Assembly (NCBI RefSeq): GCF_009904055.1
Contig: NZ_WYDP01000003.1
Coordinates: 186,001-250,000, forward strand
Source: Rubellimicrobium sp. CFH 75288
Lineage (GTDB): Bacteria > Pseudomonadota > Alphaproteobacteria > Rhodobacterales > Rhodobacteraceae
Length of the DNA stretch: 64,000 bases
Direction of reading: 5' to 3'
A program made the position numbers and the translations under genes. Each line of letters begins with the position of its first letter. Positions within the stretch are counted from its first letter, which is position 1. Shown here in pieces: positions 1 through 10,937 of the stretch. A model generated the notes under the pieces. That model had not been told where the DNA came from and ran no database searches. It worked only from the letters and a program-made list of their open reading frames with translations.

Positions 1-177
1 CGCGCCAGCGACGGGCTGATGACCAACTTCCACCTGCCGCGCAGCACGCTGATGATGCTCGTATCGGCCTTTCTGGGTCTCGAGCGGATCCGGGAAGTCT
101 ATGCCCACGCGATCGCGGCGGGCTACCGCTTCTTTTCCTACGGCGACGCGTCGCTCCTGCTGCCGGGGGGACGTTAG
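1..177 (+). CDS. queA: S-adenosylmethionine:tRNA ribosyltransferase-isomerase, C-terminal fragment
   Basis: Only the last 58 codons lie in the window; the gene starts upstream. The visible end contains the block [17 protein letters not shown] followed by [12 protein letters not shown], which is the characteristic C-terminus of QueA. QueA transfers and isomerises the ribose of S-adenosylmethionine onto 7-aminomethyl-7-deazaguanine in tRNA, giving epoxyqueuosine at the wobble position of GUN anticodons. It ends at a TAG codon. The MFS gene starts 82 bases downstream, so a separate promoter for that gene is possible. Confidence 0.93.
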   Translation, partial: RASDGLMTNFHLPRSTLMMLVSAFLGLERIREVYAHAIAAGYRFFSYGDASLLLPGGR

Positions 178-259
178 AGCGACAGGCCCTGTCGCCTGTG
201 GATAAGCCGGGGCTCTCCGGCCGGGCTAGGGGACAGGGCAGCAGAGCGGGGGTGGCGCG

Positions 260-1528
260 ATGATCCAGGTTCTCGGCAGCGCCTGGGCGCTACTGCTCGG
301 GATGTACTTCCTGATGATCGGCAACGGCCTGCAGGGCACGCTGCTGGGGCTGCGGGCGCAGGCCGAGGGATTCGCCACGCTCGAGATCAGCGTGGTCATG
401 TCGGCCTATTTCGTGGGCTTCCTGTTCGCCTCGCGGCTGGCACCCGTTCTGATCGCACGGGTCGGGCATGTGCGGGTGTTCTCGGCCCTCGGCTCCATGA
501 TCTCGGCCATCCTCATCCTCTACCCGCTGTTCCCCGAGCCCTGGGCCTGGGCGCTGGGGCGGGTCGTGATCGGATTCTGCTATTGCGGGGTCTACATCAC
601 CGCCGAATCGTGGCTGAACGCGGCCGCCTCCAACGCCCACCGGGGCAAGGCGCTGTCGCTCTACATGGCGGTGCAGATGGGGGGCATCATCACGGCGCAA
701 TGGCTGGTGGCGCAGGGCGACGTGATGGGTTTTGCCGTGTTCATCATCCCCTCGGTCCTCGTCTCGCTCAGCTTCGCGCCCGTGCTGCTTTCGGCCACGC
801 AGACGACCCCCGCCTTCGCCGACACCAAGCCGCTCAGCATCCGCCGCCTGCTCCATGCCTCGCCGCTCGCCTGCGCGGGGATGTTCCTGCTCGGCTCGGT
901 GTTTGCGGCGCAGTTCGGGATGTCGGCGGTCTATGGCACCCGCGCCGGCATGACCGAGGGGCAGATCGCGCTGATGGTCTCGCTCACCTACACGGCCGCG
1001 CTGCTGGCGCAGTATCCGATCGGGTGGCTGTCGGACCGGATGGACCGGCGGGTGCTGATCCTGGGCCTGGCGGCGCTGGGCGGCCTCGGGGCGGCGCTGG
1101 CGCTGGTCCTGCCGGGACCGGTCTGGATCGCGCTGGCGGCCGCGGCGGTGGTGGGGGGCACGTCCAACCCGCTCTACGCCCTCTTGATCGCCTATGCCAA
1201 CGACTACCTCGAGAAGGGGGACATGGCCGCGGCCTCGGCCGGGCTTCTGTTCATCAACGGGCTGGGCGCCATCGCCGGGCCGGTCCTCGTGGGGTGGGTC
1301 ATGGATGCGGGCGGCGCACAGGGCTTCTGGGGCATCATCGCGGCGGTGATGCTGGCGCTCGCGGCCTATGCCGCCTGGCGGATGCGGGCCGCGCCGGGGC
1401 GCGAGATCGTCGGCGACCGGACCGCCTTCACCCCCGTGCCCGTGGCCGCCACGCCTGTGGCCGCCATGCTCGAGGACGCCGCCGATCCGCCGACCGACGG
1501 CGGGCCGCGCAACAGGGAGGCCGCATGA
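260..1528 (+). CDS. Major facilitator superfamily transporter
   Basis: This 422-residue protein is hydrophobic throughout, with about twelve membrane segments, so it should sit in the inner membrane. A motif-A-like loop (GWLSDRMDRRVLI, near residue 255) between the first segments of the second half fits the major facilitator superfamily. The order of hydrophobic segments resembles the YcaD-type group of small-molecule permeases, but the substrate cannot be read from the sequence. The last 40 residues form a Pro/Ala-rich cytoplasmic tail. The ATG follows a GGGGGTGG ribosome-binding stretch. Its stop codon overlaps the start of the DUF924 gene (ATGA), so the two are probably co-translated. Confidence 0.88.
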   Translation: MIQVLGSAWALLLGMYFLMIGNGLQGTLLGLRAQAEGFATLEISVVMSAYFVGFLFASRLAPVLIARVGHVRVFSALGSMISAILILYPLFPEPWAWALGRVVIGFCYCGVYITAESWLNAAASNAHRGKALSLYMAVQMGGIITAQWLVAQGDVMGFAVFIIPSVLVSLSFAPVLLSATQTTPAFADTKPLSIRRLLHASPLACAGMFLLGSVFAAQFGMSAVYGTRAGMTEGQIALMVSLTYTAALLAQYPIGWLSDRMDRRVLILGLAALGGLGAALALVLPGPVWIALAAAAVVGGTSNPLYALLIAYANDYLEKGDMAAASAGLLFINGLGAIAGPVLVGWVMDAGGAQGFWGIIAAVMLALAAYAAWRMRAAPGREIVGDRTAFTPVPVAATPVAAMLEDAADPPTDGGPRNREAA

Positions 1529-2121
1529 CCGCCACGATCCCCGGTCCCGACGACGTCACGGCCTTCTGGCTCGAGGAGGTGGGCGAGGCGCGCTGGTATG
1601 CGAGCGACGACGCGCTGGACGCGGCGATCCGCGACCGGTTCGGTTCCGCCTGGGCCGAGGCGGCGCGGGGCCGGCTGGGGCACTGGATGGCCACCGCCCC
1701 GGGCGCGCTGGGCTATCTCATCCTGCTCGACCAGTTTCCGCGCAACATGTTCCGCGGAGAGGCGCGCGCCTTCGCCACCGACGGGCGGGCACGGGTGGCG
1801 GCCAAGACGGCGATCGGCCGCGGCTGGGACCTGCGCATCCCCGAGCCCGAGCGGCAGTTCTTCTACCTGCCGCTGATGCACAGCGAGGTGCTGGTGGACC
1901 AGGACCGCACCGTGCGGCTGTTCCTGTCGCGGATGCCCGAGACCGGCGCGGACGGCCTTCTCCATGCGCTCGCCCATCGCGAGCAGATCCGCCGCTTCGG
2001 CCGCTTTCCCGGCCGCAATGCCGCGCTGGGCCGCCAGAGCACCCCGGAGGAGGAGGCCTTCCTGGCCGAGGGGGGCCAGTACGCCCTGTATCAGCGGATC
2101 AAGGCTGCCCGCGCGGCCTGA
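1525..2121 (+). CDS. DUF924 family protein
   Basis: The product is 198 residues. It carries the signature block of the DUF924 (YPO1981-like) family: an N-terminal FWLEEVGEARWY, then LLDQFPRNMFRGEARAFATD near residues 70-90, and FFYLPLMHSE near residue 113. Proteins of this family are helical and resemble tetratricopeptide-like folds; no reaction is established for them. The start ATG is embedded in the stop of the MFS gene, which fixes the start and indicates translational coupling. Whether the two proteins act together is unknown. Confidence 0.85.
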   Translation: MTATIPGPDDVTAFWLEEVGEARWYASDDALDAAIRDRFGSAWAEAARGRLGHWMATAPGALGYLILLDQFPRNMFRGEARAFATDGRARVAAKTAIGRGWDLRIPEPERQFFYLPLMHSEVLVDQDRTVRLFLSRMPETGADGLLHALAHREQIRRFGRFPGRNAALGRQSTPEEEAFLAEGGQYALYQRIKAARAA

Positions 2122-2190
2122 GCGCGCCTGCTGGCCGCCGCCGCGGGGGCGGGCTACCATCGCCCCCGGAACACTCACGGAGGGCGGCGC

Positions 2191-3582
2191 ATGGCGGGTG
2201 ATCGGTTCGACACGGTGGTGATCGGTGCGGGGCCGGGGGGGTATGTCTGCGCCATCCGCGCCGCGCAGCTGGGCCAGACGGTCTGCGTCGTCGAACGCGA
2301 GCATCTGGGCGGCATCTGCCTCAACTGGGGCTGCATCCCGACCAAGGCCATGCTGCGCTCGGCCGAGGTGTTCCACCTCATGCACCGGGCCAAGGAGTTC
2401 GGGCTGAAGGCCGAGGGGATCGGCTACGACCTGGAGGCGGTGGTCAAGCGCTCGCGCGGGGTGGCCAAGCAGCTTGCGGGCGGGGTGGGGCACCTGCTCA
2501 GGAAGAACAAGGTCACCGTCGTGATGGGAGAGGCGCGCCTGGCGGGCAAGGGCCGCGTCGCGGTCAAGACCGACAAGGGGGAGCGCACCCTCGAGGCGGG
2601 GGCCATCGTCATCGCCACCGGCGCCCGCGCCCGCGCCCTGCCGGGGATGGAGCCGGACGGGGACCTGATCTGGAACTACAAGCACGCGCTCCAGCCGCCG
2701 CGGATGCCCAGGGACCTGCTGGTGATCGGGTCGGGAGCCATCGGGATCGAGTTCGCGTCCTTCTTCAACGCCCTGGGTGCCAAGGTGACCGTTGCCGAGG
2801 CCGTGGACCGCATCCTGCCCGTCGAGGACGAGGAGATCAGCGCCTTTGCCCGCAAGCAGTTCACCAAGCTGGGCATGACGATCCGCGAGGGGGCCAGGGT
2901 CTCGCTCGAGAAGGGCAAGGGCAAGGTCAAGGCCCGCATCGAGGCCGGCGGCAAGACCGAGGAGGCCGAGTTCGACACCGTCATCTCGGCGGTGGGGATC
3001 GTCGGCAATGTCGAGGGGATCGGGCTGGAGGAGATGGGCATCCGCGTCGAGCGCGCCCATATCGTCACGGACGAGTACTGCCGCACCGGGGTCGAGGGGA
3101 TCTGGGCCATCGGCGACGTGGCCGGGGCCCCCTGGCTCGCCCACAAGGCATCCCACGAGGGCGTCATGGTGGCCGAGATGATCGCCGGCCGGAAGGTCCA
3201 CCCGATCAAGCCCGGCTCCATCGCGGGGTGCACCTACTGCAATCCCCAGATCGCCTCGGTCGGCTGGACCGAGAAGCGCGCGCGCGAGGAAGGCCACGAG
3301 GTGCGCGTCGGCCGCTTCCCCTTTGTGGGCAACGGCAAGGCCATCGCGCTGGGCGAGCCCGAGGGGATGGTCAAGACCGTGTTCGACGCCAAGACCGGCG
3401 AGCTTCTGGGCGCGCACATGATCGGCGCCGAGGTGACCGAACTGATCCAGGGCTATGTCGTCGCCCGCACGCTGGAGACGACCGAGGCCGAGCTGATGGA
3501 GACGGTGTTCCCGCATCCCACCCTCTCCGAGATGATGCACGAGGCCGTCCTCGACGCCTATGGCCGCGTGATCCACTTCTGA
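2191..3582 (+). CDS. lpdA: Dihydrolipoyl dehydrogenase (E3)
   Basis: A 463-residue FAD- and NAD-dependent flavoenzyme that reoxidises dihydrolipoamide in 2-oxo acid dehydrogenase complexes and in the glycine cleavage system. Visible motifs are the FAD-binding GAGPGGY at residues 12-18, the redox-active disulfide GGICLNWGCIPTKA (Cys43 and Cys48), the NAD-binding GSGAIGIEF near residue 180, and the C-terminal active-site HPTLSE (His442, Glu447). Length matches the family. No dehydrogenase E1/E2 genes are adjacent, so this copy may serve any lipoyl complex, including the gcv system encoded near the other end of the window. Mercuric reductase is excluded by the lack of the extra cysteines. Confidence 0.95.
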   Translation: MAGDRFDTVVIGAGPGGYVCAIRAAQLGQTVCVVEREHLGGICLNWGCIPTKAMLRSAEVFHLMHRAKEFGLKAEGIGYDLEAVVKRSRGVAKQLAGGVGHLLRKNKVTVVMGEARLAGKGRVAVKTDKGERTLEAGAIVIATGARARALPGMEPDGDLIWNYKHALQPPRMPRDLLVIGSGAIGIEFASFFNALGAKVTVAEAVDRILPVEDEEISAFARKQFTKLGMTIREGARVSLEKGKGKVKARIEAGGKTEEAEFDTVISAVGIVGNVEGIGLEEMGIRVERAHIVTDEYCRTGVEGIWAIGDVAGAPWLAHKASHEGVMVAEMIAGRKVHPIKPGSIAGCTYCNPQIASVGWTEKRAREEGHEVRVGRFPFVGNGKAIALGEPEGMVKTVFDAKTGELLGAHMIGAEVTELIQGYVVARTLETTEAELMETVFPHPTLSEMMHEAVLDAYGRVIHF

Positions 3583-3602
3583 AGCCTCCTGTCTGCGGAA
3601 AG

Positions 3603-3619
3603 GGGGGCGATTCGCCCCC
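3603..3619 (+). terminator. Short GC-rich hairpin after lpdA
   Basis: Seven-base arms GGGGGCG and CGCCCCC enclose a three-base ATT loop, 20 bases after the lpdA stop. A T-run is missing, so it is at best a weak or Rho-assisted terminator or a 3'-end stabiliser. Confidence 0.4.
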
Positions 3620-3643
3620 GGCCCCTCCGGTCTAGCAGGAACA

Positions 3644-3660
3644 GGTGAACAGGCGGTTAA
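3644..3660. promoter_or_regulatory. CtrA-like box upstream of the zinc-ribbon gene
   Basis: Read on the minus strand the site is TTAACCGCCTGTTCACC: TTAA, seven bases, TTCA, then CC. This is one mismatch from the CtrA consensus TTAA-N7-TTAA known from Caulobacter and used in Rhodobacterales. It lies about 95 bases before the codon-supported start at 3756. A near-identical element precedes comEC. TTAA is rare in DNA this GC-rich, which makes the match less likely to be chance. Confidence 0.5.
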
Positions 3661-3755
3661 CGGCTCGCCTCGGGGCAGAGCACTGGCCAGAACGAAACAT
3701 GAACATTATTCTCCTTCCGGTAGAACGGGCCGACTCGGCCCCGATCAGGCTTGAA

Positions 3756-4064
3756 ATGTCCCACCGCGTCGTCATCTTCCCCTCCATGAACGCGCATCCC
3801 GCCCAGCGAGCGATGGTCAGCCCGACGCTTGGGGACTGGAACCGCTTCTGCCGCGAGAAGGGGATCGGGGTCATGCGGCCCTGCCCCCGCTGCGGAGCGC
3901 CCGGACAGGTGGGCGCGGACGAATCCGAGGATGGCCAGTCGATGGGCCCCCCCACCCCTGCGGACGTGCTGCGGATGCAGACGATGACGCAGGAATGCGA
4001 CAATTGCGGCTACCAGATGACCTATTCGATGCGGCCCTTCGTGGACTGGCTCCTGTCCGCATGA
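3756..4064 (+). CDS. Small zinc-ribbon-like protein of unknown function
   Basis: I do not recognise this 102-residue protein. It has two Cys-X2-Cys pairs, CPRC (Cys43, Cys46) and CDNC (Cys81, Cys84), about 35 residues apart, which would form a zinc-ribbon-like site. The frame is open further upstream (GTG 3645, ATG 3699). However, codons before 3756 are AT-ending and unlike the rest of the window, while those after it are strongly GC-ending, so I chose 3756. The stop overlaps the next ATG (ATGA), which supports the gene being real and coupled to the coiled-coil membrane gene. A CtrA-like box lies upstream. DNA or RNA binding is possible but only inferred from the zinc ribbon. Confidence 0.72.
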   Translation: MSHRVVIFPSMNAHPAQRAMVSPTLGDWNRFCREKGIGVMRPCPRCGAPGQVGADESEDGQSMGPPTPADVLRMQTMTQECDNCGYQMTYSMRPFVDWLLSA

Positions 4065-4339
4065 GCGGACCCGTCATCGACTTCCGCAGACGCGACGGCG
4101 ACGGCCCCGCGGGGGGCGACGGCTCGGGCGTGCTGGAGGAGCGCGTCCGTCGGCTCGAGGCCGACATGGCCGAGATCAAGGGCGACATCCGCGCCCTGCG
4201 CGGCGACGTGGCCGAACTCAAGGGCCGGGTGGCGATGCTGCCCGGCTATCAGGGCCTGATCGTGGTGCTGGGCGCGTTCGTGACCATGATCAGCGTGATC
4301 GTCGGCGTCGGCACCTTCCTGGTCAACTACGCACCCTGA
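4061..4339 (+). CDS. Small coiled-coil protein with C-terminal membrane anchor
   Basis: The product is 92 residues. Residues 22-60 form a charged heptad-rich helix ([19 protein letters not shown]) and residues 65-90 form one hydrophobic segment ([19 protein letters not shown]), leaving a short tail. The ATG overlaps the stop of the zinc-ribbon gene, so the pair is one translational unit. The architecture, a helix followed by one membrane span in about 90 residues, resembles XhlA-type haemolysin/lysis accessory proteins and some small phage proteins. That is a similarity of layout only, and the family is not established. Confidence 0.72.
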   Translation: MSGPVIDFRRRDGDGPAGGDGSGVLEERVRRLEADMAEIKGDIRALRGDVAELKGRVAMLPGYQGLIVVLGAFVTMISVIVGVGTFLVNYAP

Positions 4340-4344
4340 GCGGT

Positions 4345-4363
4345 GCGGGCGGAGGACCGCCGC
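4345..4363 (+). terminator. Imperfect hairpin between the coiled-coil gene and uvrA
   Basis: Arms GCGG-(G)-CGG and CCG-CCGC, with one bulged G, enclose an AGGA loop just after the stop at 4339. The downstream sequence is pyrimidine-rich (GTTCCCCTTCC) but has no true T-run. It could end the upstream two-gene transcript before the uvrA leader. Confidence 0.3.
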
Positions 4364-4460
4364 GTTCCCCTTCCGTTCGGTGATCCCCTTTCCCCCCGGA
4401 CGCGTTTCGGCTAAGCAGTCGCGGCCCCCTCCCTCCCGCCGTTCCTCCCGGAGCCTCCTC

Positions 4461-7319
<2,859 letters not shown>

Positions 7320-7322
7320 GGC

Positions 7323-7811
7323 TCAGCCCCCGCGCAGGGCCGCGTCCTCGGCCCGGATGCGCACGGCCAGCACCAGCGCGTTGAGCAGGCTGAACAGCAT
7401 CGCCACCCAGACGAGGCCGAAGGCCAGCGGCAGGACGGCGATCTCGGCCGCGACCACGGCATAGTTCGGGTGGCGCAGCCAGCGGAACGGCCCCCCCGTG
7501 ACCAGCGGGGCGCCGGGCAGGACGATGATCCGCGTCGTCCAGCGCCGCCCCAGCGTGGCGATCACCCAGATGCGCAGGGCCTGAAGGACGACGAACAGCC
7601 CCAGCCAGAACCACATGACGGGCTGGCCGGGCGCGAGGAGCCACAGCGCGACCAGCCAGCCCGCATGGACGGCGACGATCAGGGGATAATGGCCCGGCGC
7701 CACCTCGTAGGCCCCCCGTGCCAGCAGCGCGCGTGTGTTGGCCTGCGCCAGGACCAGCTCGCCCAGCCGTTGCAGCGTCACCAGCGCGAGGACGAGGACG
7801 GCGATGCTCAT
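7323..7811 (-). CDS. Isoprenylcysteine carboxyl methyltransferase-family membrane protein
   Basis: The 162-residue integral membrane protein has four to five hydrophobic segments. It carries the family's C-terminal SAM-binding signature: VTGGPFRWLRHPNYAVVAAEI near residues 105-125, where RHPNY is diagnostic. Its ATG overlaps the stop of the type III polyketide synthase gene (ATGA). In Bacillus the paired gene bpsB encodes such a methyltransferase, which O-methylates the alkylpyrones made by the adjacent type III synthase. The same job is inferred here from family and context, rather than methylation of prenylated proteins. The stop lies three bases from the convergent uvrA stop. Confidence 0.88.
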   Translation of the reverse strand: MSIAVLVLALVTLQRLGELVLAQANTRALLARGAYEVAPGHYPLIVAVHAGWLVALWLLAPGQPVMWFWLGLFVVLQALRIWVIATLGRRWTTRIIVLPGAPLVTGGPFRWLRHPNYAVVAAEIAVLPLAFGLVWVAMLFSLLNALVLAVRIRAEDAALRGG

Positions 7812-8866
7812 GCCGCGCGCAGGATCGCGGTCGAGGCGGTGAAGCCGGGGCCGAGCGCGGTGACCGCCTGCCGCCCCGACCCGAAGCCCGCGCGCTCGAG
7901 CACGAAGAGCGCAGTGGGCGCCGACATGTTGCCGCATTCGCGCAGCACCGCCCGCTCGTGGTCGAGGCTGCCCTGCGGCAGCCCCAGCGCGCGCTCGAGC
8001 GCGGCGACGACCTTGGCGCCGCCCGGATGACAGGTGAAGCGGTCGATCTCCGCCCGCGAGAGGCCCGCCCGGCCCAGGAGCGCGTCCATCGCCGCGCCCA
8101 GCCGCTCCTCGGCGAAGGGGGGGATGGCGCGGTCGAAGATCACGCCCAGGCCCGTCTCGGTCACGTCCCAGCCCATGATGCCCAGCGTGTCGGGCCAGCG
8201 ATGCTCGGCCGCGGCCTCGACCTCGGCGACGCCCCCCTCGCCCGCGCGCAGCACGCAGGCCGCCGCCCCGTCGCCGAACAGCGCGGTGGCCACCAGGTTG
8301 GCCTTGGACGTGTCCTCGAGCCGGAAGGAGAGGGTGCACAGCTCGATCGTGACCATCAGCACGACATGCTCCGGCTCCCCCCGCGCGAGCCGCGCGGCGA
8401 GCCCCAGCCCCGTGATCCCGCCCGCGCAGCCCAGGCCGAAGACGGGGACGCGGTGGACATGGGGGCCGAACCCCATCCGCTCGGCGACGCGCGCCTCGAT
8501 GGACGGTGTGGCGATCCCGGTGGAGGAGACGGTGACGACCGTGCCCACATCGGCCGCACGCAGCCCGGCGCGGTCCAGCGCGCGGCCTGCCGCCTCCACG
8601 AACAGCGCGTCCGCCCCGTTGAGATAGGCGGCCGTCCGGTCCGGCCAGCCGCGCGGCCGGAGGAACCATTCGAGCGGCACGACCGAGTGGCGCCGGTCGA
8701 TCCCGGCCGAGGCGAAGATCGCCGACAGCCGCCCCCAATCCTCGATCCGGTCGCCCCACATCCGCGCCGCCTCGCGCGCGACATCCGCCTGGAGAAGCCG
8801 GTGGGGCGGCAGCGCGGTGGCCAGGCTGAGGAGCCGGACGGGGGCTCCGGCGGCTTGGATGGTCAT
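7808..8866 (-). CDS. Type III polyketide synthase (chalcone/stilbene synthase-like)
   Basis: A 352-residue homodimeric-type ketosynthase that condenses malonyl-CoA units onto an acyl-CoA starter. The Cys-His-Asn triad is readable: GLGCAGG (Cys147), FTCHPGG (His280) and GNMSAPTALF (Asn313). The N-terminus and length match bacterial alkylpyrone/alkylresorcinol synthases. ATG 8866 has a GGAG six to ten bases upstream. It is translationally coupled to a membrane methyltransferase, an arrangement known for bpsA-bpsB of Bacillus. Probable products are long-chain alkylpyrones or resorcinols, possibly methylated, but the starter and chain length cannot be read from the sequence. Confidence 0.93.
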   Translation of the reverse strand: MTIQAAGAPVRLLSLATALPPHRLLQADVAREAARMWGDRIEDWGRLSAIFASAGIDRRHSVVPLEWFLRPRGWPDRTAAYLNGADALFVEAAGRALDRAGLRAADVGTVVTVSSTGIATPSIEARVAERMGFGPHVHRVPVFGLGCAGGITGLGLAARLARGEPEHVVLMVTIELCTLSFRLEDTSKANLVATALFGDGAAACVLRAGEGGVAEVEAAAEHRWPDTLGIMGWDVTETGLGVIFDRAIPPFAEERLGAAMDALLGRAGLSRAEIDRFTCHPGGAKVVAALERALGLPQGSLDHERAVLRECGNMSAPTALFVLERAGFGSGRQAVTALGPGFTASTAILRAA

Positions 8867-8921
8867 GGGCGCTCCGATCCGGGGCCGTCTCGGAGGGCTA
8901 CGGGCGGCGCAGGGCGGCGGA

Positions 8922-9359
8922 TCAGCCCGCCGCGCCCTGCGGCTCGATCCACGGGGTGGTCGACTCCAGCGCGTCGGGCGGCAGCCCCAGGATCTCGAGC
9001 GCGCCGGCGATGCCGTCCTGCAGGCGGATGACGGCGCCCAGCACCCCGTCCCAGGAGCGCATGACGAGCCCCGCCATCGCCCGGGCGGGGGGCGACTCGG
9101 CGACCATGACCATGATCGTCTCCTCTGCCCCTTCGATGAGCGGACCGGACAGTTCGGCCTGCATGCGCAGAAAGGCCGCATAGTTGCGTTCGTAGCCCGT
9201 CACCGCCCGCAGGTCCACGAGATGCCGCAGGCCGGGCCGGAACTCGGGATGGCCGAGGCAGATGCGCAGCCCCCGCGCCGTCTCATCGATGCCGGCCACG
9301 CCCCAGTAGCGCACATGGATGAGGCGCGCGGCCGGCAGGATGCGGAAGGCGAGGGGCAC
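8922..9359 (-). CDS. Hypothetical protein translationally coupled to mmsA
   Basis: A 145-residue soluble protein starting at GTG 9359, one base after the mmsA stop, with GGAG of the mmsA end serving as ribosome-binding site. The alternating beta/alpha pattern (FRILPAARLIHVRYWG, then LRHLVDLRAVTGYERNY) resembles small STAS/SpoIIAA-like folds, but I cannot place it in a family. Codon use is like its neighbours. Position between mmsA and the polyketide synthase gene, on the same strand with a 55-base gap, suggests a shared transcript. No function is assigned. Confidence 0.75.
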   Translation of the reverse strand: MPLAFRILPAARLIHVRYWGVAGIDETARGLRICLGHPEFRPGLRHLVDLRAVTGYERNYAAFLRMQAELSGPLIEGAEETIMVMVAESPPARAMAGLVMRSWDGVLGAVIRLQDGIAGALEILGLPPDALESTTPWIEPQGAAG

Positions 9360-9360
9360 G

Positions 9361-10860
9361 TCACTCCATCTGGCGGAAGTTGAAGGCTGCTCCTTCCTTG
9401 ATGCCAGAGGGCCAGCGCGCTGTCACGGTCTTGGTGCGGGTGTAGAAGCGGAAGGAATCGGGCCCGTGCTGGTTGAGGTCGCCGAAGGCCGACCGCTTCC
9501 ACCCGCCGAAGGTGTGATAGGCCAGCGGCACCGGGATGGGCACGTTGATCCCCACCATTCCCACCTGGACCCGCGCCGCGAAGTCGCGGGCCGTGTCGCC
9601 GTCGCGGGTGAAGATCGCGGTGCCGTTGCCGTATTCGTGGTCGGTGGCCAGCGCCAGCGCCTCCTCGTAGGACCCCGCACGCACGGTGCTGAGGACGGGT
9701 CCGAAGATCTCCTTGCGGTAGATCTCCATGTCGCGGGTGACGCGGTCGAACAGGTGCGGCCCGACAAAGAACCCGTTCTCGTAGCCCTGCAGCCGGAAGT
9801 CGCGCCCGTCCACGACCAGCTCGGCCCCCTCGCGCAGGCCCGATTCCACGAGGCGCAGGATGTTCTCGCGGGCCGCGGCGGTGATGACGGGGCCGTAATC
9901 CACGTCCCGCCCGGCCGTGTAGGGGCCGACCTTCAGCTTCTCGATGCGCGGGACCAGCTTCCCGATCAGCCGGTCGGCCGTCTCCTCGCCCACGGGAACG
10001 GCGACCGAGATGGCCATGCACCGCTCGCCCGCGGCGCCGTAGCCCGCCCCCACCAGCGCGTCGGCCGCCTGGTCCAGGTCGGCGTCGGGCATGACGATCA
10101 TGTGGTTCTTGGCCCCGCCGAAGGCCTGCACGCGCTTGCCGTGCGCGGCGCCGCGCTCGTAGATGTAGGCCGCGATCGGGGTGGAGCCCACGAACCCCAC
10201 CGAGGCGATGCCCGGATGCTCGAGGATCGCATCCACCGCCTCCTTGTCGCCGTTGACGACCTGCAGGATGCCGGGCGGCAGCCCCGCCTCCTCCATCAGC
10301 GCGGCCAGCATCAGCGGCACGGTCGGCGCGCGCTCGCTGGGCTTGAGGATGAAGGCGTTGCCGCAGGCGATGGCGGGGGCGAACATCCACATCGGGATCA
10401 TGGCCGGGAAGTTGAAGGGCGTGATCCCCGCGGATACCCCCAGCGGCTGGCGCATCGAATACATGTCGATGCCGGGGCCCGCGCCGTCCGTGAACTCGCC
10501 CTTGAGCAGGTGCGGCGCGCCGATGCAGAACTCGACCACCTCCAGCCCCCGCTGGATGTCGCCCGCGGCGTCGGGCAGCGTCTTGCCGTGCTCGCGGGAG
10601 AGCGCCTCCGAGAGCGCCTCCATGTCGCGGTGGAGCAGCTCGACCATGCGCATCATCACCCGCGCGCGGCGCTGGGGGTTGACGGCGGCCCATTTCGGCT
10701 GCGCGGCCGCCGCCACCTGCACGGCGCGGTCCACCTCGTCGCGGCCCGCGAGCGCGACGCGCGCCTGCACCTCGCCCGTGGCGGGGTTGAACACGTCCCC
10801 GAAGCGGCCCGAGCGGCCCTCGACGCGCTCGCCTCCGATATGGTGCCCGATCTCCGTCAT
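9361..10860 (-). CDS. mmsA: CoA-acylating methylmalonate-semialdehyde dehydrogenase
   Basis: A 499-residue aldehyde dehydrogenase that oxidises methylmalonate semialdehyde (valine, myo-inositol catabolism) or malonate semialdehyde to propionyl-CoA or acetyl-CoA. Family marks are ITPFNFPAMIPMWMFAPAIACGN near residue 145, the GGAKNH motif, the catalytic cysteine in GERCMA (Cys281), and the C-terminal VPIPVPLAYHTFGGWK. MTEIGHHIGGE is the usual N-terminus; ATG 10860 is preceded by GGGAGG, so it was preferred to the ATG seven codons upstream. The gene is divergent from a LysR regulator that probably controls it. Confidence 0.94.
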   Translation of the reverse strand: MTEIGHHIGGERVEGRSGRFGDVFNPATGEVQARVALAGRDEVDRAVQVAAAAQPKWAAVNPQRRARVMMRMVELLHRDMEALSEALSREHGKTLPDAAGDIQRGLEVVEFCIGAPHLLKGEFTDGAGPGIDMYSMRQPLGVSAGITPFNFPAMIPMWMFAPAIACGNAFILKPSERAPTVPLMLAALMEEAGLPPGILQVVNGDKEAVDAILEHPGIASVGFVGSTPIAAYIYERGAAHGKRVQAFGGAKNHMIVMPDADLDQAADALVGAGYGAAGERCMAISVAVPVGEETADRLIGKLVPRIEKLKVGPYTAGRDVDYGPVITAAARENILRLVESGLREGAELVVDGRDFRLQGYENGFFVGPHLFDRVTRDMEIYRKEIFGPVLSTVRAGSYEEALALATDHEYGNGTAIFTRDGDTARDFAARVQVGMVGINVPIPVPLAYHTFGGWKRSAFGDLNQHGPDSFRFYTRTKTVTARWPSGIKEGAAFNFRQME

Positions 10861-10937
10861 CGCATCCTCCCTTCCGGCCATGCGGCCGCTCTAGCGTTGC
10901 ACGGGCGCGGCTCCAAGCGGCATGATGCCAAAGCGAT

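Noticed and set aside
3645-3755. Upstream extension of the zinc-ribbon gene to GTG 3645 or ATG 3699
   Set aside because: The extension would run through the CtrA-like box and a stretch with AT-ending codons (ATT ATT CTT GTA GAA), unlike every neighbouring gene. It looks like promoter DNA.
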